A DNA stretch of 64,000 nucleotides from Garcia nutans (Eukaryota > Streptophyta > Magnoliopsida > Malpighiales > Euphorbiaceae): assembly GCA_947685225.1 (NCBI GenBank), contig CANTUV010000008.1:30744001-30808000 (forward strand), in the 5' to 3' direction. Shown here one piece after another: positions 1-12,960 of this stretch. Under the pieces are notes generated by a model. It saw only the letters and a list, made by a program, of their open reading frames with translations, made no database searches and had not been told where the DNA came from. Made by a program: the position numbers and the translations under genes. The stretch's first letter is position 1; every line of letters starts with the position of its first letter.

Positions 1-411
1 AGCATATTTTCATCTCACATGGGTGCCCATTTATTGTTTGTTTAGTTTATGGATTGATGGATGTTTATTTATTTCATTTAATTGCTTGTAGTATGGATAA
101 TATCATAATAATATAAAAATTTAATAATATTTAGACCTGAAAAGAAGGCCGGTTCCAGTGAACCGGGCGTTATGGGGGTGTTGGGTCTCTTCTCACCTTT
201 CCCATGCGTACCCAACTTTCTGAACCCAGTAGGGGCTGGGGATTCCTTAGGAATAGAGTCATTCACCCCTTCTACTTTCTTCCCAATCCATCCGGGTGGC
301 AACTCTTATTTCTCCAAGCTTAGGCATGTGTTCTCTAAGGCCCAAAGCATAAAAGTGCATAAGTCATAAGAACCATTCCATAGGGAGTTAGGGCAAAAAT
401 CCCTGCTCACA
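1..411 (+). repeat. 3' part of the 5' LTR of the Tat/Ogre-type element
   Basis: This segment matches 6765-7175 closely, with the same phrases in the same order (the Asn/Glu-rich reading is incidental). It ends in CTCACA at 411. The left portion of the LTR is cut off by the window start. Confidence 0.8.
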
Positions 412-415
412 ATAA

Positions 416-431
416 TGACTCCACTGAGGAC
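416..431 (+). other. Primer binding site of the Tat/Ogre-type element
   Basis: TGACTCCACTGAGGAC begins four bases after the LTR end. It is close to the TGGCGACTCCACTGGGGA-type primer site that is characteristic of plant Tat/Ogre elements and unlike the initiator-Met site (TGGTATCAGAGC) of the other elements in this window. Confidence 0.7.
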
Positions 432-1562
432 AAAAGGAGTTGATTCCATTAGACTCTATATTATTTTATTTTTTATTATTATGATATTATTCATTGTATT
501 ATTTATAATTGCATTGTGTGTGTAAGTTAGGATGCCTTGTGGAACTTGTGTTATGTGTGTGAAAGTAATATCATACTTTCATTCAAGGTATGGAGATTGA
601 GCATTACATAACCACTCATAGCCTTGTACCTTTTTGGTATATACTTGCTATGGGAACCTAAGCCTTTGGCCCTAAAAACTAAAGCCCATGTAGTTGGGCT
701 AGCAATTTTCCTAAGGTTTATCCTAAATGCTTGTTGTTTGACTATGATTGATATATCGTGGCCCAAGTTAAGGCCCATTTGGTTTGTCTTTTCCTCATAT
801 GACTTAATTGTAGTGTCAGCCTGAAATATATGATCCAAAAATTCTTTTAAGCCCAAGGTCCAAATCATTTTCAAAAAATTTTCAAAATAAGTTTAATCTC
901 CCGACCCAAGCTCAAATCCCAAAATTAAATTTTTCCAGGAAGGGATCAAAACTATTTTTTCACTTTATGGCCTAAATTAAGCTTTTAGTAGAATTTAGAA
1001 TTAAAACCTTTTTCTTAAAATGGACTTACAATTAATTGGGTCAATTATGGAATACTAAAATCAATTATGGGCCTTATTTAGGCCAATGCTTATTAGTTGT
1101 GGGCTTGTTTGTAGCATGAATCATGAGTTGCCTTTTCAAATAAGAAGTATATTTACAATAAACCTATTAATTTAGTTTTAATCCAAAATATAGCATAAAT
1201 GTTGCTCAATAGATAAGGATTAAAGCTTAATTAGTGGAAATTATCATAAACTAACTTCTATGTTTGAAAAATAAAACTATTGGTTATTTCGTCAAGTGGT
1301 TCTTTCAAAAATAAAAATATCCCCTATTGGTATTTTGTTGGCCAAAATACCTAGAAAAGAGACTCGCCAATCATGTGTGGGATAGATAAGGTTGGAAGGA
1401 ATGCTTCCTAACTCTTTGTGTTCATTTGTTGTCATGCATACATCCATTGCATCATATAACTCATTTGACTTATAGAGCAGTAGTTCCTGTGCCATAATCA
1501 ATACCATCTAAAGAAGTGATTTTAATTCGAGTGCTCCATTTGCAAGTTTCAAGTCAAGAAAG

Positions 1563-2250
1563 ATGGATGCAAACCAGCTTAAGGATATAGTCAATGAAGT
1601 TGTCAAAGCTAGGATGGCCGAGTTACAGGGTCAATTAGCTGGGATTATGAAGGCTTAATTGATTGACGTTCTGGAGATCATCAATAATGCTAATGAAGCA
1701 TCTTCCACTAACATAAAAAAGAAGGGAAAGGAAACTTTAATAAAGAACAAGCCCATTGATAGAGATCAGATAGAAAATGAGGGGTCAATTCCTCTTCTAC
1801 AATATCAATTGAGCCATATACCGATTAGGAATTTTAATGTCTTGTATGAGGTTGATCTATAACTAGAGGATTGTGAGAGAGAAAATGGTGGGCTATACTT
1901 GAAAAAAGGAAAAAAAAGTCTAGCTATTGGTTAGGTTAAGGAAAGCAACAGCTGACCGAAGTTCATTCTTCTACTTCTTCAAGGAAATTTGTAGACTTGG
2001 GAAAACCTTTGTCAAAGGTGTTTGAAAATCTAATAAAGATGGATTTACTACAACCATTGGCACCTCGACCATTACCAAATCCTTTATCGCCTAAGCTCAA
2101 CACTCAATGTTATTGCCACTTCCATCAGACACTAGGTCATGACACAGGTTAACGTATACATTAGAGGCATGAGATACAAGATCTTATTGATAGTGGCAAG
2201 ATCCTTGCCTCTAGCATGTCCAAGTAGATGAGGCATCTTCGACTCCAACT
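1563..2250 (+). pseudogene. Decayed gag of the Tat/Ogre-type element
   Basis: Gag is the structural protein of retroelement particles. Reading starts at an ATG at 1563, stops early, and resumes in shifted frames. Around 1970-2200 a recognisable Tat-type stretch appears: a leucine/proline-rich segment followed by a Cys-x-Phe-His...Gly-His-Asp-Thr zinc-knuckle-like motif and then the His-Glu-Ile-Gln-Asp-Leu-Ile-like helix that usually follows it. Frames are broken by stops and small indels. The assignment rests on this motif order, not on a full-length alignment. Confidence 0.55.
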
Positions 2251-4984
2251 CAACAAACTTCCCTCTGCTTGTTGCTGATCTCATTTTCTTTCTTTGGTGT
2301 TTTATGAATAATTGTTCTTTTAAATTAACATTTTTTGCAAATAAATTTATAATTTTATTTTTGTTCATTCTAGTGCTCAGTCGATGATGAATCTAGCTTG
2401 ATATTCATAAATTAGCATATCTATGCATCATAAACTAGGTGAGGGAATTGTTCTATAGTATTGAGCTGTGTATGCTTAATTAGAGAGGGCTCCTACATAA
2501 TTCTTATATCTAGTTGATCTTAGAACATGCTTTGACAAACTTTCGAGGTGATATTAAACTCTACCTATTTAAGAGAGAAATGATCTAAGCATTGTTTGTT
2601 GAGCCAACTACTAGTATCCACCATATTATCATCAATCCCTAGTTTGTCCCTTTGAGCCTTCATAAGATTTTAGCTTGTTTTTATTGGCTTGTAAGCCCGA
2701 TAACCTACCTTGAGCTGTTGTAATATTTATGACAAGTCTAATAATCACTGAGCTACCAAGGAATAAGAAGATTGAAGAAAGGGATGCTTAATCAAGACCA
2801 TGAAGACTATTAGAGTTTACCATAATTAGATGTGATATCTCAGAACTACTTTACCTTAAGATGGCATCAGAGCAACAAAGGATCCATCCTCATTAAAGAA
2901 GACTCATGCTACCCCACTCATACATTGTAAGAAGCATAGAACGACACAAATAAGATGACTTTCTTAGAGTTAAAAAATAAAAAAAAAAGAAAAATCAAGA
3001 TAAAAAAAAGAAAATAAAAATAAAACGCTTGCTAGGTTGAAAGACTAAAATGGCAGCCTAAGCAAAAATTAGAGTAACTCACTAGTTTCGAAAACCCAAA
3101 AGGGTGAGTTAGGCAAAAATTCTAGCTAAAAAAATTATAAAAGTTTGAATTGAAAACCTGAAAGGGCAGTTTAGAAAGCCAATATAGTTCTTTTTACTTG
3201 AAGCAATAGAAGGTTTTTGCTCAGCCTACGAGAAAAGTTTGACTTGAATTGATTAAGCCCAACTAGAGACTCAGCTAAAATCAGAGAAATAGGAGAAAGA
3301 CCATATTTCATTTGGTTCACAATATCCAACATAGTTTCAAGTCAGTAATCTTGAAAGTCCTAGATTTAATATTCCAAAAAGGGAAAAGGGAGGAATGATG
3401 AAATTCCATGTCCAAAAAAGAGCAAAAAAAAAAGAGAAGAAGAAAGAACAAAAAGAAAAAGGAAAAAAAGAAGAAGAAAAAGGTCCTGAGTTTTCACAAA
3501 AGAAAATGTAAAAGATTAAGATTGTCCTAATCAGATCTGGATTTCTGCCAAGAAGATGGAAGAACACTCAAGCTCTATCTTTTCACAAAGCAAGATAACA
3601 AGATGCCTAAAATGTGGAATCAAGAGTTTAAGAATGTTCCCAACTACTTATGGTTCCAACAGAAAGTTTATAGTGTGAAGAACTGTTAGCAATGTCACGT
3701 CAGCTCCAATTTAAAAAATGACCCTCACTTAGCCAATATCTCTTATGACCCCATTTCAAGCCTGTTAAAGATTTATTAATCTCTCTTGATAGGTGGAGTC
3801 TATTAGTGGAGATTATTTGAAAAAGTATGCATATGAGACAGATAATATTTAAACTCAATTAAACCTTTGGCCGAGTAATGTGTATATGCATATCTGAAGT
3901 ACAATAGTTCTTACTCAAATGGAAATAATTTCCAATTTTAGTACGGTAACTAGGGTTATAATATTATAGATGTTCCTGAGGTAAATTGACACTGATTTAA
4001 CAAAGCCAAAATATGATTTCAAAATTAAAATTAAAAAAAAAGTGTTTTCTTGTCACACGCACCTTCAAGCTTAGGAAAGTACATTGCATTGTCAAACCTT
4101 GCAGGATATATTGGGCAACGGTAGGCTAATAAAAGAATTGTTCATAAGGTTATGAAAAAGCTACCAATAATGTGTTGAATCATGGTTTGAAATAGATGTA
4201 TCTTGTATCTCTGACTATCCTTCTTAGGCCCCCTCACTATTTATGTTTTCTATATCTTAAAGATGAAGTTGTGGAGGTGACATCTCCTGATGACCCAATA
4301 TAAGACCTACACGAATATCCTAAAGGTACCAATGGGAGTGCTTCAGCCTAGAATTGCTGTATGTTTCACCCGTGCATATCATGCGTACACGTAAATATGA
4401 GCATTTCACACCGGATTTTTGTTGTCTATTCTTTATCAAGGTAAACAGGCGATACTCTTTGAAGCAAATAGTGAGAAGTAGACATAGTGTCAAGGGGAAT
4501 GAAAGGCCCATTGCTTGAGAAATATCCAATCATTTTGTAAAAATGAAGATGCATTCTTGCACAAAGAACGAAACAAAATAAAAGTATCGGTTGAAGCTTA
4601 ATGGGCACAAAATCATCAGTTTTAGCCTACATAGGGGACAAAGCTTCTTCTTTTCAATTTTTGAGTTTAACGTGTATAAAATATTTTCAGACTCTTTTTC
4701 AATGTTTTGCCATGCATGGGGGCAAAGAGAGGTTATGAGGGCGAAACAAAATAGCCAAATTTTTTGCTAAGCAGAATCCATTAAAGAAAGGAATAAGCAG
4801 CTAGAAGAAAACCTGAACTCTCAAATGAATAAAGATATAAATGACAGAAGGTCAATCTAGCTAGAAAAGCTGAAGTCAATATAGGACAAAGGTCCATCTC
4901 CAGGAGTAAAGAATCAAGATAAAGATCCATTTCTGCAAATGCATATGGTTTTTCTGGATTTATTAAACTATCCCAGTTTGTTCC
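2251..4984 (+). other. Non-coding interior of the Tat/Ogre-type element
   Basis: No open frame of note. The segment holds A-rich runs (2970-3030, 3420-3480) and phrases such as AAAACCCAAAAGGGTGAG (3091) and AAAACCTGAAAGGGCAG (3156), which resemble the long untranslated 3' portion of Tat/Ogre elements. I see no pol domain here. Confidence 0.5.
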
Positions 4985-5510
4985 TAGTGAGATATTAGAG
5001 TTACTCACTATCCTATTGAGATATTAAAGTCACTCGATGGTTATTGTTTTACCAAGATATTAGAATTGCTTGGTTGTTTCATTGAGATATTAGAGTAGCT
5101 CAATGGTTATTGTTTTACTAAGATATTAGAGTCGTTTGGTGGTTTCATTGAGATATTAGAGTCACTCGATGGTTGTTGTTTTACCAAGATATTAGAATTG
5201 CTTGGTGGTTTCATCGAGATATTAGAGTCGTTCGGTGGTTGTTGTTTTAACAAGATATTAGAATTGCTTAGTGGTTTCATTGGGATATTAAAGTTGCTCA
5301 ATGGTGGCTTTATTCCAAGATATTAGAGTCACTTGGTGGTTCCATCGAGATATTAGAGTCACTCGATGGTTTCTTTGTTTCACTAAGATATTAGAGTCTC
5401 TTAGTGATTTCATCAGAATATTAGACTTGCTAGATGAACCTATTAGGATATTAGAGTTGCCCAATAACCCGTTGAGATATTATAGTCATTTAACGATCAG
5501 ATATCGATAC
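4985..5510 (+). repeat. Minisatellite in the 3' untranslated part of the Tat/Ogre-type element
   Basis: About 18 imperfect units built on GATATTAGAGTCACTCGATGG, alternating in longer units that carry a GTTGTTTTACC spacer. Units are about 27-46 bp and diverge towards both edges. Short open frames on either strand here are translations of the repeat. Confidence 0.85.
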
Positions 5511-5655
5511 TTAATGGTTCCTCACAATAGGGTATCCATCCTTTGAACTTTTATTTGTTTTTCATCTTTATGTTTTGATTTGCAGGCACTTAGTACAAAA
5601 TTCAAAAGATGTATCATTGCTTTTCACTCTCTTATATCAAAGTTTCAAATCGTTC

Positions 5656-5671
5656 AAGTAGGGGGGTAAAC
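5656..5671 (+). other. Polypurine tract of the Tat/Ogre-type element
   Basis: AAGTAGGGGGGTAAAC lies directly before the LTR start at 5672. It is the plus-strand primer site for second-strand synthesis and fixes the plus orientation. Confidence 0.75.
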
Positions 5672-7175
5672 TGTAGACTCTTAATTTTAGCCATGGATAA
5701 ATCTAATCCAATTAAAAAAGAAGAAGAAGCCCAAATAGAATCTGGTTCAATTAAAAAAGCCTAAATAGAGTCTAGTCTTGATTTAAAAGATAAAATTACT
5801 TAATTGGCCCAAAAGGTCATGACGAATTGGCCATTTTTCATGGCTAATTTTTCCATAAGCCTTGCTCATGGCCAATTGGCCATGGCTCATGGAAAAGCTC
5901 ATAGCCATGAGCCTTGAGCCATGACCAATTTGCCATGACCCAGTCTTCAAATTTCCTAATACTACTTAGACTCATACTAATTGAGATAAACACAAGCTTT
6001 TCAGATATAATTCGGACTCTTTAACCGAGATTAAACCTAATAACCCTAATGAGCATTATAAAAGGAAGAACTAACACAAAAAGTGGGGGATCGGGGAGAG
6101 AGCATAGAAATAAAAAAAATCAAAGGACACAGAAACCCTAAACACAGAGAGTGGAAAAGAAACAGAAGCTAGAGACACAACATCAAAGCCAAAGCATGTT
6201 TCACCCAAACAAATTCCATAGTAGTAAGGTAGAATCAATCTTTACAAAAATGATTGTGCTATGGCTTAGATCAACATATTTTTTTGGTGTAGCCTACTAC
6301 GATGATAACAAATTCCAATACTTATATCTATTCAACACTATCATTCTTTTTATTTGTTAATTTTGCATCTTCAGTGTGATTTATCACTGCCTTAATCTTA
6401 TTTGATAGAATGTATGATTAAACTCCCAATTGAACCTTAAAACCCTAGTCTTAGGATTAAACACTAATTTTACATGTTAAACCCTAATTTCATTTAATTA
6501 AACCTTGAATTTATGATTGTCTAAGTGGCAATCAATTACATATTTTAATTATTTGCTTATTATGAATGGTTGAATTGTGTTTATTTATTATTTGGATTTT
6601 AAAGTACTTGAAAAGGCATGTTTCTACTTTGTGGGTTTCTTATTTATTTAAAATTATTTTTTTTATTTAATTTATTTTTAGGGATTATTGTAAGGGACAC
6701 ATTTTTACTTTATTGTGGGGTGTCACATCCTATTTTATTTGTATTTTATACTCGGACATATAAAGGCATATTTCCATCTTACATGGGTGCCTATTTATTG
6801 TTTGTTTAGTTTATGGATTGATGGATGTTTATTTATTTCATTTAATTGCTCGTAGTATGGATAATATCACAATAATATAACATTTTAATAATATTTAGAT
6901 ATAGAAAGGAGACTGGTTCCAATGAATTGGTTGTTATTGGGGTGTTAGGCCACTTCTCACATTCTCCAAACATACCCAATTTTTTGAACCCAGTAGAGGT
7001 TGGGGATTCCATAGGAATCGAGTCATCCACCCCTTCTACTTTCTTCCTGGCCCGTCTGAGTGGCGACTCCTATTTCTCTAAGCTTAGGCTCGTGTTCTCT
7101 AAAGCCTATAGCCTAATAGTTCTAAAGTCATAATAATTATTCCACCTAGAGTGGGATCGAAAATCCCCACTCACA
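5672..7175 (+). repeat. 3' LTR of the Tat/Ogre-type element
   Basis: About 1504 bp from TGTAGACTC to CTCACA. It starts right after the polypurine tract, and its end matches 1-411. A hairpin-rich block with a perfect 18 bp palindrome lies at 5867-5913. Confidence 0.8.
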
Positions 7176-8644
7176 AGCACCAAATACAATTCTTTGGAGC
7201 AAGATACTATATAAGGTAAACAGACATACCAAACATACACTTTAGTACATTTTGTCCAAGTCCATGTTTTTTTTCCATATTCATGTATAATTCTCACATT
7301 TTCAACATATTGCAAACACATTTCATCATTTCTTGGTCACATTTACAAAGTGACTTGAAACCACACTTCTAATGCATTTATCACATTTTCCATCAGTTAC
7401 ACATATGATATATACTTGCCATATTACAATAGTTTACCATGTCACATATTACACTATTCACACATTTGCACTCTAAACAATGCATTTCATATATGAAAAC
7501 CAAAGTTGAAGTAGTATAATACACTTATCAACTCATAATATATTATGCCAAAAGTAATGCAATAAAAATAATAATTACCAAAGTATGTACAAACCTTTCA
7601 TTATGCAAATTTCCAAGCCAATTCCACCTCAACTCCTTCACCTTCCAAAATGCCCTTCACTTCTTTAATTTGGAAAATCCTCTCTATTTAATCCTTAACA
7701 AAATTTTAAGTTAAAATGAATTATTAATAACATATTTCTATTCATTTTAGCCAATCAAACATCAATTATATTTATTTTACCCCAAATCACTCTAAAACCC
7801 TAATTTTCACTACTACCTCATTCAAACTTTCACCAAATCCATTCATTTCAATCATTTAACCTTAAAATATTTACTTATACATCACAATAATATCGTTATA
7901 ATCCATATTAACAATTATCTAAGTCTCAAGAAAAATTCCATTTTTCACATAATCTAGCCATAAACCCTAACTTTATCAAACAAGCTAACCTTAGTCAATT
8001 GATCACTAAATCATCATATTTCCTCCTTATTAACTTCATTACTATCATTGTTAACAATTTACAACAACTTTCTCTCTGTATCCAAATCTTACATAACCTT
8101 AAAAGTAGAGAAAAACAAGCTTGAGAGAGAGAATACTTACTTGAATCATTGTTCTTCCTTCAAAATCCACTTGTTTTCCTTAGATTTTTAGTAAAATTTG
8201 TATGCTTAAAGAAGAGTCTTTCTCTCTCTCTCTCTCATATGAAGAAATCGGCCATGGTGTGGGAAGGAAGAAGATGAAAGTTTTTTTTTTAATTTTCTTT
8301 AATCATTTCCAACCATATATAATAATTAATTAACTAATTAATTAAATATTTAATTATTTTAATATTTTTCCCTTTTTTTCAACCGAGTATTTTCTTTATT
8401 ACTTTGACTTTTATTTTCTTTATTTACTATCTTCCCATCTACAACTATATATATGTATATGTTATATATACTTTATATGTATGTCTCGTTTATCTTTATG
8501 TATGTATATGTCATGTATATTTTATATATACACCAAGTATATAATATGTATATATCTTGTATATATTATGTGTATATCTTGAACATGCCTAATTAATCCT
8601 CCATATTAATTATTTCAATGTATACCAAAAATACGGATATTACA
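7176..8644 (-). repeat. Tekay-like LTR remnant (U3/R side), minus strand
   Basis: The segment ends in GGATATTACA, the complement of an LTR start (TGTAATATCC). It has the same internal order as the other long LTRs here: a putative splice donor (ACTTAC on the plus strand, 8135-8140), a CT/GA simple repeat (8220-8237) and T-rich tracts. Its other end is missing because the Tat/Ogre element inserted into it, so the remainder should lie left of the window. Confidence 0.65.
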
Positions 8645-9108
8645 ACATAAGCACTTTGTAGATTATAATTATGAAATTATTATTGCACAATAAATTTTTT
8701 TATTTAAATATCTCTAGTCATAATATATGTTAACATGGCATGACATTGTTAATGGAAATATACTAGCACATATTATATCTCTTTGTTTTAACTCATAAAG
8801 ATATTCTAAATGGATTGTTATTATAATATCATTAAAATAATCTCTATATTATGGTTGTGTAAGTGGTCATTTGACTTGAGATCACCATAATATCTTAAAT
8901 GTGCAATATCATACTTTGTCTTTATTGGTCGTTGCTTTTGAATGAGTTGCTTATATGAATAAATATTGAGTATAACAAGAAACATCCAAAAATAAATAGT
9001 GATCCACAAATGATTAACGACTCTTAATAATAACCTATCGATGAAAATGTTACTCAAGAAATCCTTTTGCAAGGTAGAAACAAAATTTGGAAGGAGTTTC
9101 AAATTTTA
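8645..9108. other. Unassigned AT-rich spacer
   Basis: Between the LTR remnant and the inverted-repeat element. A 93-codon open frame on the minus strand resembles no protein I recognise. A phrase near 8867-8890 is reminiscent of copia leader DNA, but that is not firm. No confident feature. Confidence 0.3.
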
Positions 9109-9570
9109 GGGAGAAGGTGTAATTTTGCTCCTCAAGTTATAGGAAAGCATGGATTCGTCCCTAAATTAATTTTAGGTGCAAATAAGTTAGGATTTTTGAA
9201 AAGAACTATTTTGGTTGTTCTGTTAATAGAACAAATAATAACATTATAAGAAGGGTAAATTTATACCCGCAGCCAATTAAAATGTAAAGAATATAGTGTT
9301 AAATAATAAAAATAAATTTAAAATAATATAATAAATTTAAAAATATATAGATTTAAAATTTTAAAAATATATTTAAAATTTAAAATTTAAAATATATAAA
9401 TTTTAAAATTTTAAAAAATACATTTAAAATATATAAATTTAATAATTGGAAAATATATTTAATATAATACAATAAACTTCAAAAATATATTTAAAAATAT
9501 ATAATTTTAAAAATATATTTAAAATTATATAAATTTAAAAATATATTTAGAATTATATAAATAAGGTACT
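9109..9570 (+). repeat. Left terminal inverted repeat of the 9109-14219 element
   Basis: The outer 170 bp pair with the right arm. The inner part is built of TTTAAAATATAT-like short repeats. The inner edge is approximate. Confidence 0.55.
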
Positions 9571-10082
9571 CAACATTCATAGAATTTTAAGATTTTGTCT
9601 AAATCATCTTAGTAGTTCATTACTTTATGATGTGATATGGGTAAGGAGGTGAGCCATCATACCAATATAAATGAGTGAGCCAATGATATGAAGAATAATT
9701 GTAATGTCTGAAATTTTTAAGTAGTAACTTTCTGAAATATATAGATATTAGACTATATAATGGAGAAATTGACTCACATATTTGAAATAGATAAAAAAAA
9801 ATGGTTAGTTAAGCTTTAAAAAGTTGAAAGTTAAATCTGAATATAGATAAAATCGGTATTTTTAAAAAAGAATATTTAAGCGGTAAAAATTATAAAAATG
9901 CCCTTGTGATCCTAGAACTAAATTCTACCCTAATTGGAATATGAAATATGGGTAATGGGGCTTCAAATAATTAAAGAAACTATGTTTATAATTTTACAAA
10001 ATTAAAAGTCATATTTTGAAATAATTTAAGAAAATGGGTATACCGAAGCTTTGATGTGAGTATCACACCTTATAAAATCCTA

Positions 10083-10114
<32 letters not shown>

Positions 10115-11449
10115 GACTAGAATTTTCTTCCTTCTTCTTCCATCCAAACCGAAATTTACTTTCTCTTCACCATAACCATATTTTCTTTTTCTTCTTTCCT
10201 CCATCAACATAGTTAAAAATCAAGAAATTACACATACAACATAAAAATTTTAGTAGAATTCATTAAAATCGGTGAAAATCCCTTCAAATCATCACCATAA
10301 ATTCAAGAAACATTAAGGAAGAGAAAGAAAGAGCTACTTTAAAAGGAGTTTTGTGCTTGTGTATTAATATTTTGCTATTTAATTTTTTTTATTTTTAATG
10401 CTTATGGAAGCTAGTTGAGCCATATTAATTGAATTAATTATGAAGTATTTTGTTTGAATTTTTATACCAACCTAAAAAGGTTTAAAAATTATAAAATTTT
10501 ACTTGGGAGTTTATCTATATGTTAATAGATGGTGTATAAAATTTCATAATTTTTAAATATAATTTAATATGAAATATAAATAGAAGAACACAAGATGTCA
10601 TGAATGTGCCCATAGAGTCAGAATTTAAGGTTTAAGAAACTCAATTGGAAACTATAGCAAAATAATACAAAAAAATTTAATATTTTACATATAAGATCAT
10701 ATACATGTTTAAGATATTTGTTAAAATTTTATAAATTTTAATAAAGGGTTAATTATAAAAATAAAATTAAAATAATGAAACTGCCAGAATCGTGACTGTA
10801 AAATCAGAATCTATAAGGTTAAGTAAATATAATTTAAGAATAAGGCAAATGAGCGTAGAAAATTCTATAATCTTAGATAAAAGTTCCTATATATTTTTTT
10901 GTTATATGGTTAAAATTTCATGAATTTTAAAGATTTTGTATCTAAATAAAATTAGAAAATGGGTACTGCAGTAAAGTTATTGTAAAAACAGAACATGTAG
11001 GTTTTGAAAATATAATTTTTAAACATAGTAAAGAACCTTAGAAAAATATGAAACTTTAAATATAAGTTTATGTATGTGTCTAAGACTTATATTTAAATTT
11101 GTATAATTTTTAACAGAGATTTAATACTAAGAAAGAATTGAAAAATATATACTGACAGAGAAAGTAAGAGTCTGACAAATTTTAAAGAATCGAGAAATAA
11201 ATTAAATTTTGTATAGCAAATGAATGAAGTAAAGTTTATTAAATTGAATTGCTAAAGTTTTAATGTCAATTGGTTAATGATGAAAGTGGCTGTTATTTTA
11301 AAGAATTATTAAAAATATTATTATTATCATTATTAATTTGTGAAATTGACTAAAAATAAGAAAATAACTGGATTGCCCGATTATATTAATAATAAATCTA
11401 GTCTTCAAATTGAATGGCTAGCCAGAGAGGGATGTCTATAGTATTAGTA

Positions 11450-11515
11450 GGCACTATATGCCATCAGTGAACACTTTGTGTCATCAAAGATAGTGGGCAT
11501 TCGTGCCATCAGTGG
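11450..11515 (+). other. Short-hairpin array in the solo LTR
   Basis: Three small stem-loops in a row: GGCA-loop-TGCC (11450-11462), ACAC-TTT-GTGT (11471-11481) and GGCA-TTCG-TGCC (11496-11507). Each is followed by ATCA or CATCA. This is a direct sequence observation; folding was not computed. Confidence 0.6.
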
Positions 11516-12365
11516 GTCATTGGTCATATTATTTGCAGTGGTCATTTACGTGTAATCAGTGATTCGTTATCCGAACTTAGGGTTCAAAACTCAGTATATG
11601 AGGGAAAAGTATAAAGATAAGAAAAATTTACTGGTTTATATATATATGTTAATAATTGTTCATATTAAATTATTGGATTATAAGAAATTATATGTAGACA
11701 TGTACTAAAAGTAAATAGCATTCATAATGAAAAATAAGATTTAATAAGATTTTATAGAATTGAATATTACTGAATCGAACATAATGAATGTGTCCAAAGT
11801 TTAAATTGTATATTGACTGAAAATGTCCTTGCATGTTATTTTAAATCATAATGCTTAAAGTATTAAGTAAAACAAAAGTGTTCATGGTATTAAGTGAATG
11901 AAAGTTTTCATTATAATAAAATAAAATTTATTGAAAACATAAGATATAAATTTTATTAATAAAATATTAACAACTATAGTGAATTTATAAAACTTATTAA
12001 AGTAAATTGCAAATGAATCCAAGCCTAAATGTAAATAGAAAATATTGATGTTACAAATGCAATGTTTATTATAAAATAAATTCTAGACAATTGCTATATA
12101 GTTATATATTATTATTTATTTATTTTAATTGAGTTTGAAATGTAAGAATATAGATCTTATTATAAGCATTATTATTTAAAAAAATTATTGCAAAGAGATT
12201 TTATTGTTATTAATATAAATTGAAATTGTATTTTTTTTATGGTAAAATAAGTTTTACTAGAAATATTTATTTTATTAATTTATTTTCAAAAATTATGATT
12301 TACTATTTTATCGTTACAATTATTTAAATTGAAATTAAATACGAAGTATGTGTATACAAGCATCA

Positions 12366-12405
12366 CTAAGCTATAAACTTAGCATGTTAGAATTTTCTTA
12401 TATGC
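12366..12405 (+). other. Conserved double stem-loop, copy in the 9700 solo LTR
   Basis: CTAAG (12366-12370) pairs with CTTAG (12378-12382). Directly after it, GCAT pairs with ATGC (12402-12405). It lies about 550 bp before the LTR end, the position at which the other LTRs carry their versions. Confidence 0.55.
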
Positions 12406-12960
12406 AGGTAAGATGAACCAAAGCGGAGTTATCAATTGGTGAATATAAGTTTCAATAATTAGTTGTGAAGAATGGATGAAGGATTTTACAAATGATGAAA
12501 ATTATATATTATTAACATTATATTATTTATTTGGATAAATTTGAGGATTGTATTAAATGTGAATGGGATAGAATATTTGTATATATATATATATATATAT
12601 TTTAGTTGGAGTTATAAGATTTAGTAATTGAGTATTAATTCAGATATTATATTATATATGGTTATATTTTACAGATTTTTATGTATATTTAAATTATTTT
12701 GAATAGAAATGGATATTGGGTTTAATGAAACTATTGGAGTTGAGATCTATTGAAAGCAAATTGGGAGTGCTTATCTGTTGCAGGTTGTGTTTTGTTTGTA
12801 AAATATGTTGACAGTGTCTAATTTTAGGGGAGACTCTGCTAAAATTTTTATTAGCATAAACTTTATTAATTATCTAAAATTTGAACGTATAAGTATATAG
12901 GCATTGTATGACATTCCTTGATAGTTCTTAACAGGATTATTGAGGGGGTGTTACAATAAT

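Larger units (their letters stand above)
1..7175 (+). mobile_element. Tat/Ogre-type Ty3/gypsy retrotransposon, degenerate, left end outside window
   Basis: Two copies of the same LTR end (1-411 and 6765-7175) flank an interior that has a primer binding site of the Tat/Ogre kind, gag traces, a tandem array and a polypurine tract. The element lies on the plus strand. I found no reverse transcriptase, RNase H or integrase motif between 2400 and 5650, so this looks like an internally deleted, non-autonomous copy rather than one merely full of stops. The right LTR is followed by AGCAC (7176-7180) as a possible target duplication; its partner is outside the window. Confidence 0.8.
9700..12955 (+). 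mobile_element. Solo LTR, Tekay-like family, with target duplication ATAAT
   Basis: The 3256 bp run from TGTAATGTC to GGGGGTGTTACA and are flanked by perfect ATAAT copies (9695-9699 and 12956-12960). No coding sequence, primer site or polypurine tract is inside, so it is read as one LTR left by LTR-LTR recombination. It holds an AT microsatellite (about 10082-10109), a hairpin array (11450-11515) and the double stem-loop (12366-12405). The minus-strand LTR at 49908-51997 belongs to the same family. Confidence 0.85.

Noticed and set aside
5107..5546. Open frames with repeated SNSNISMKPP-like and similar motifs
   Set aside because: They are translations of the Tat/Ogre minisatellite on either strand; the repeat period and low complexity explain the frames.
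8821..9102. 93-codon minus-strand frame as a small gene
   Set aside because: Residue make-up follows AT content, no signal or domain is visible, and it runs into the inverted-repeat flank.
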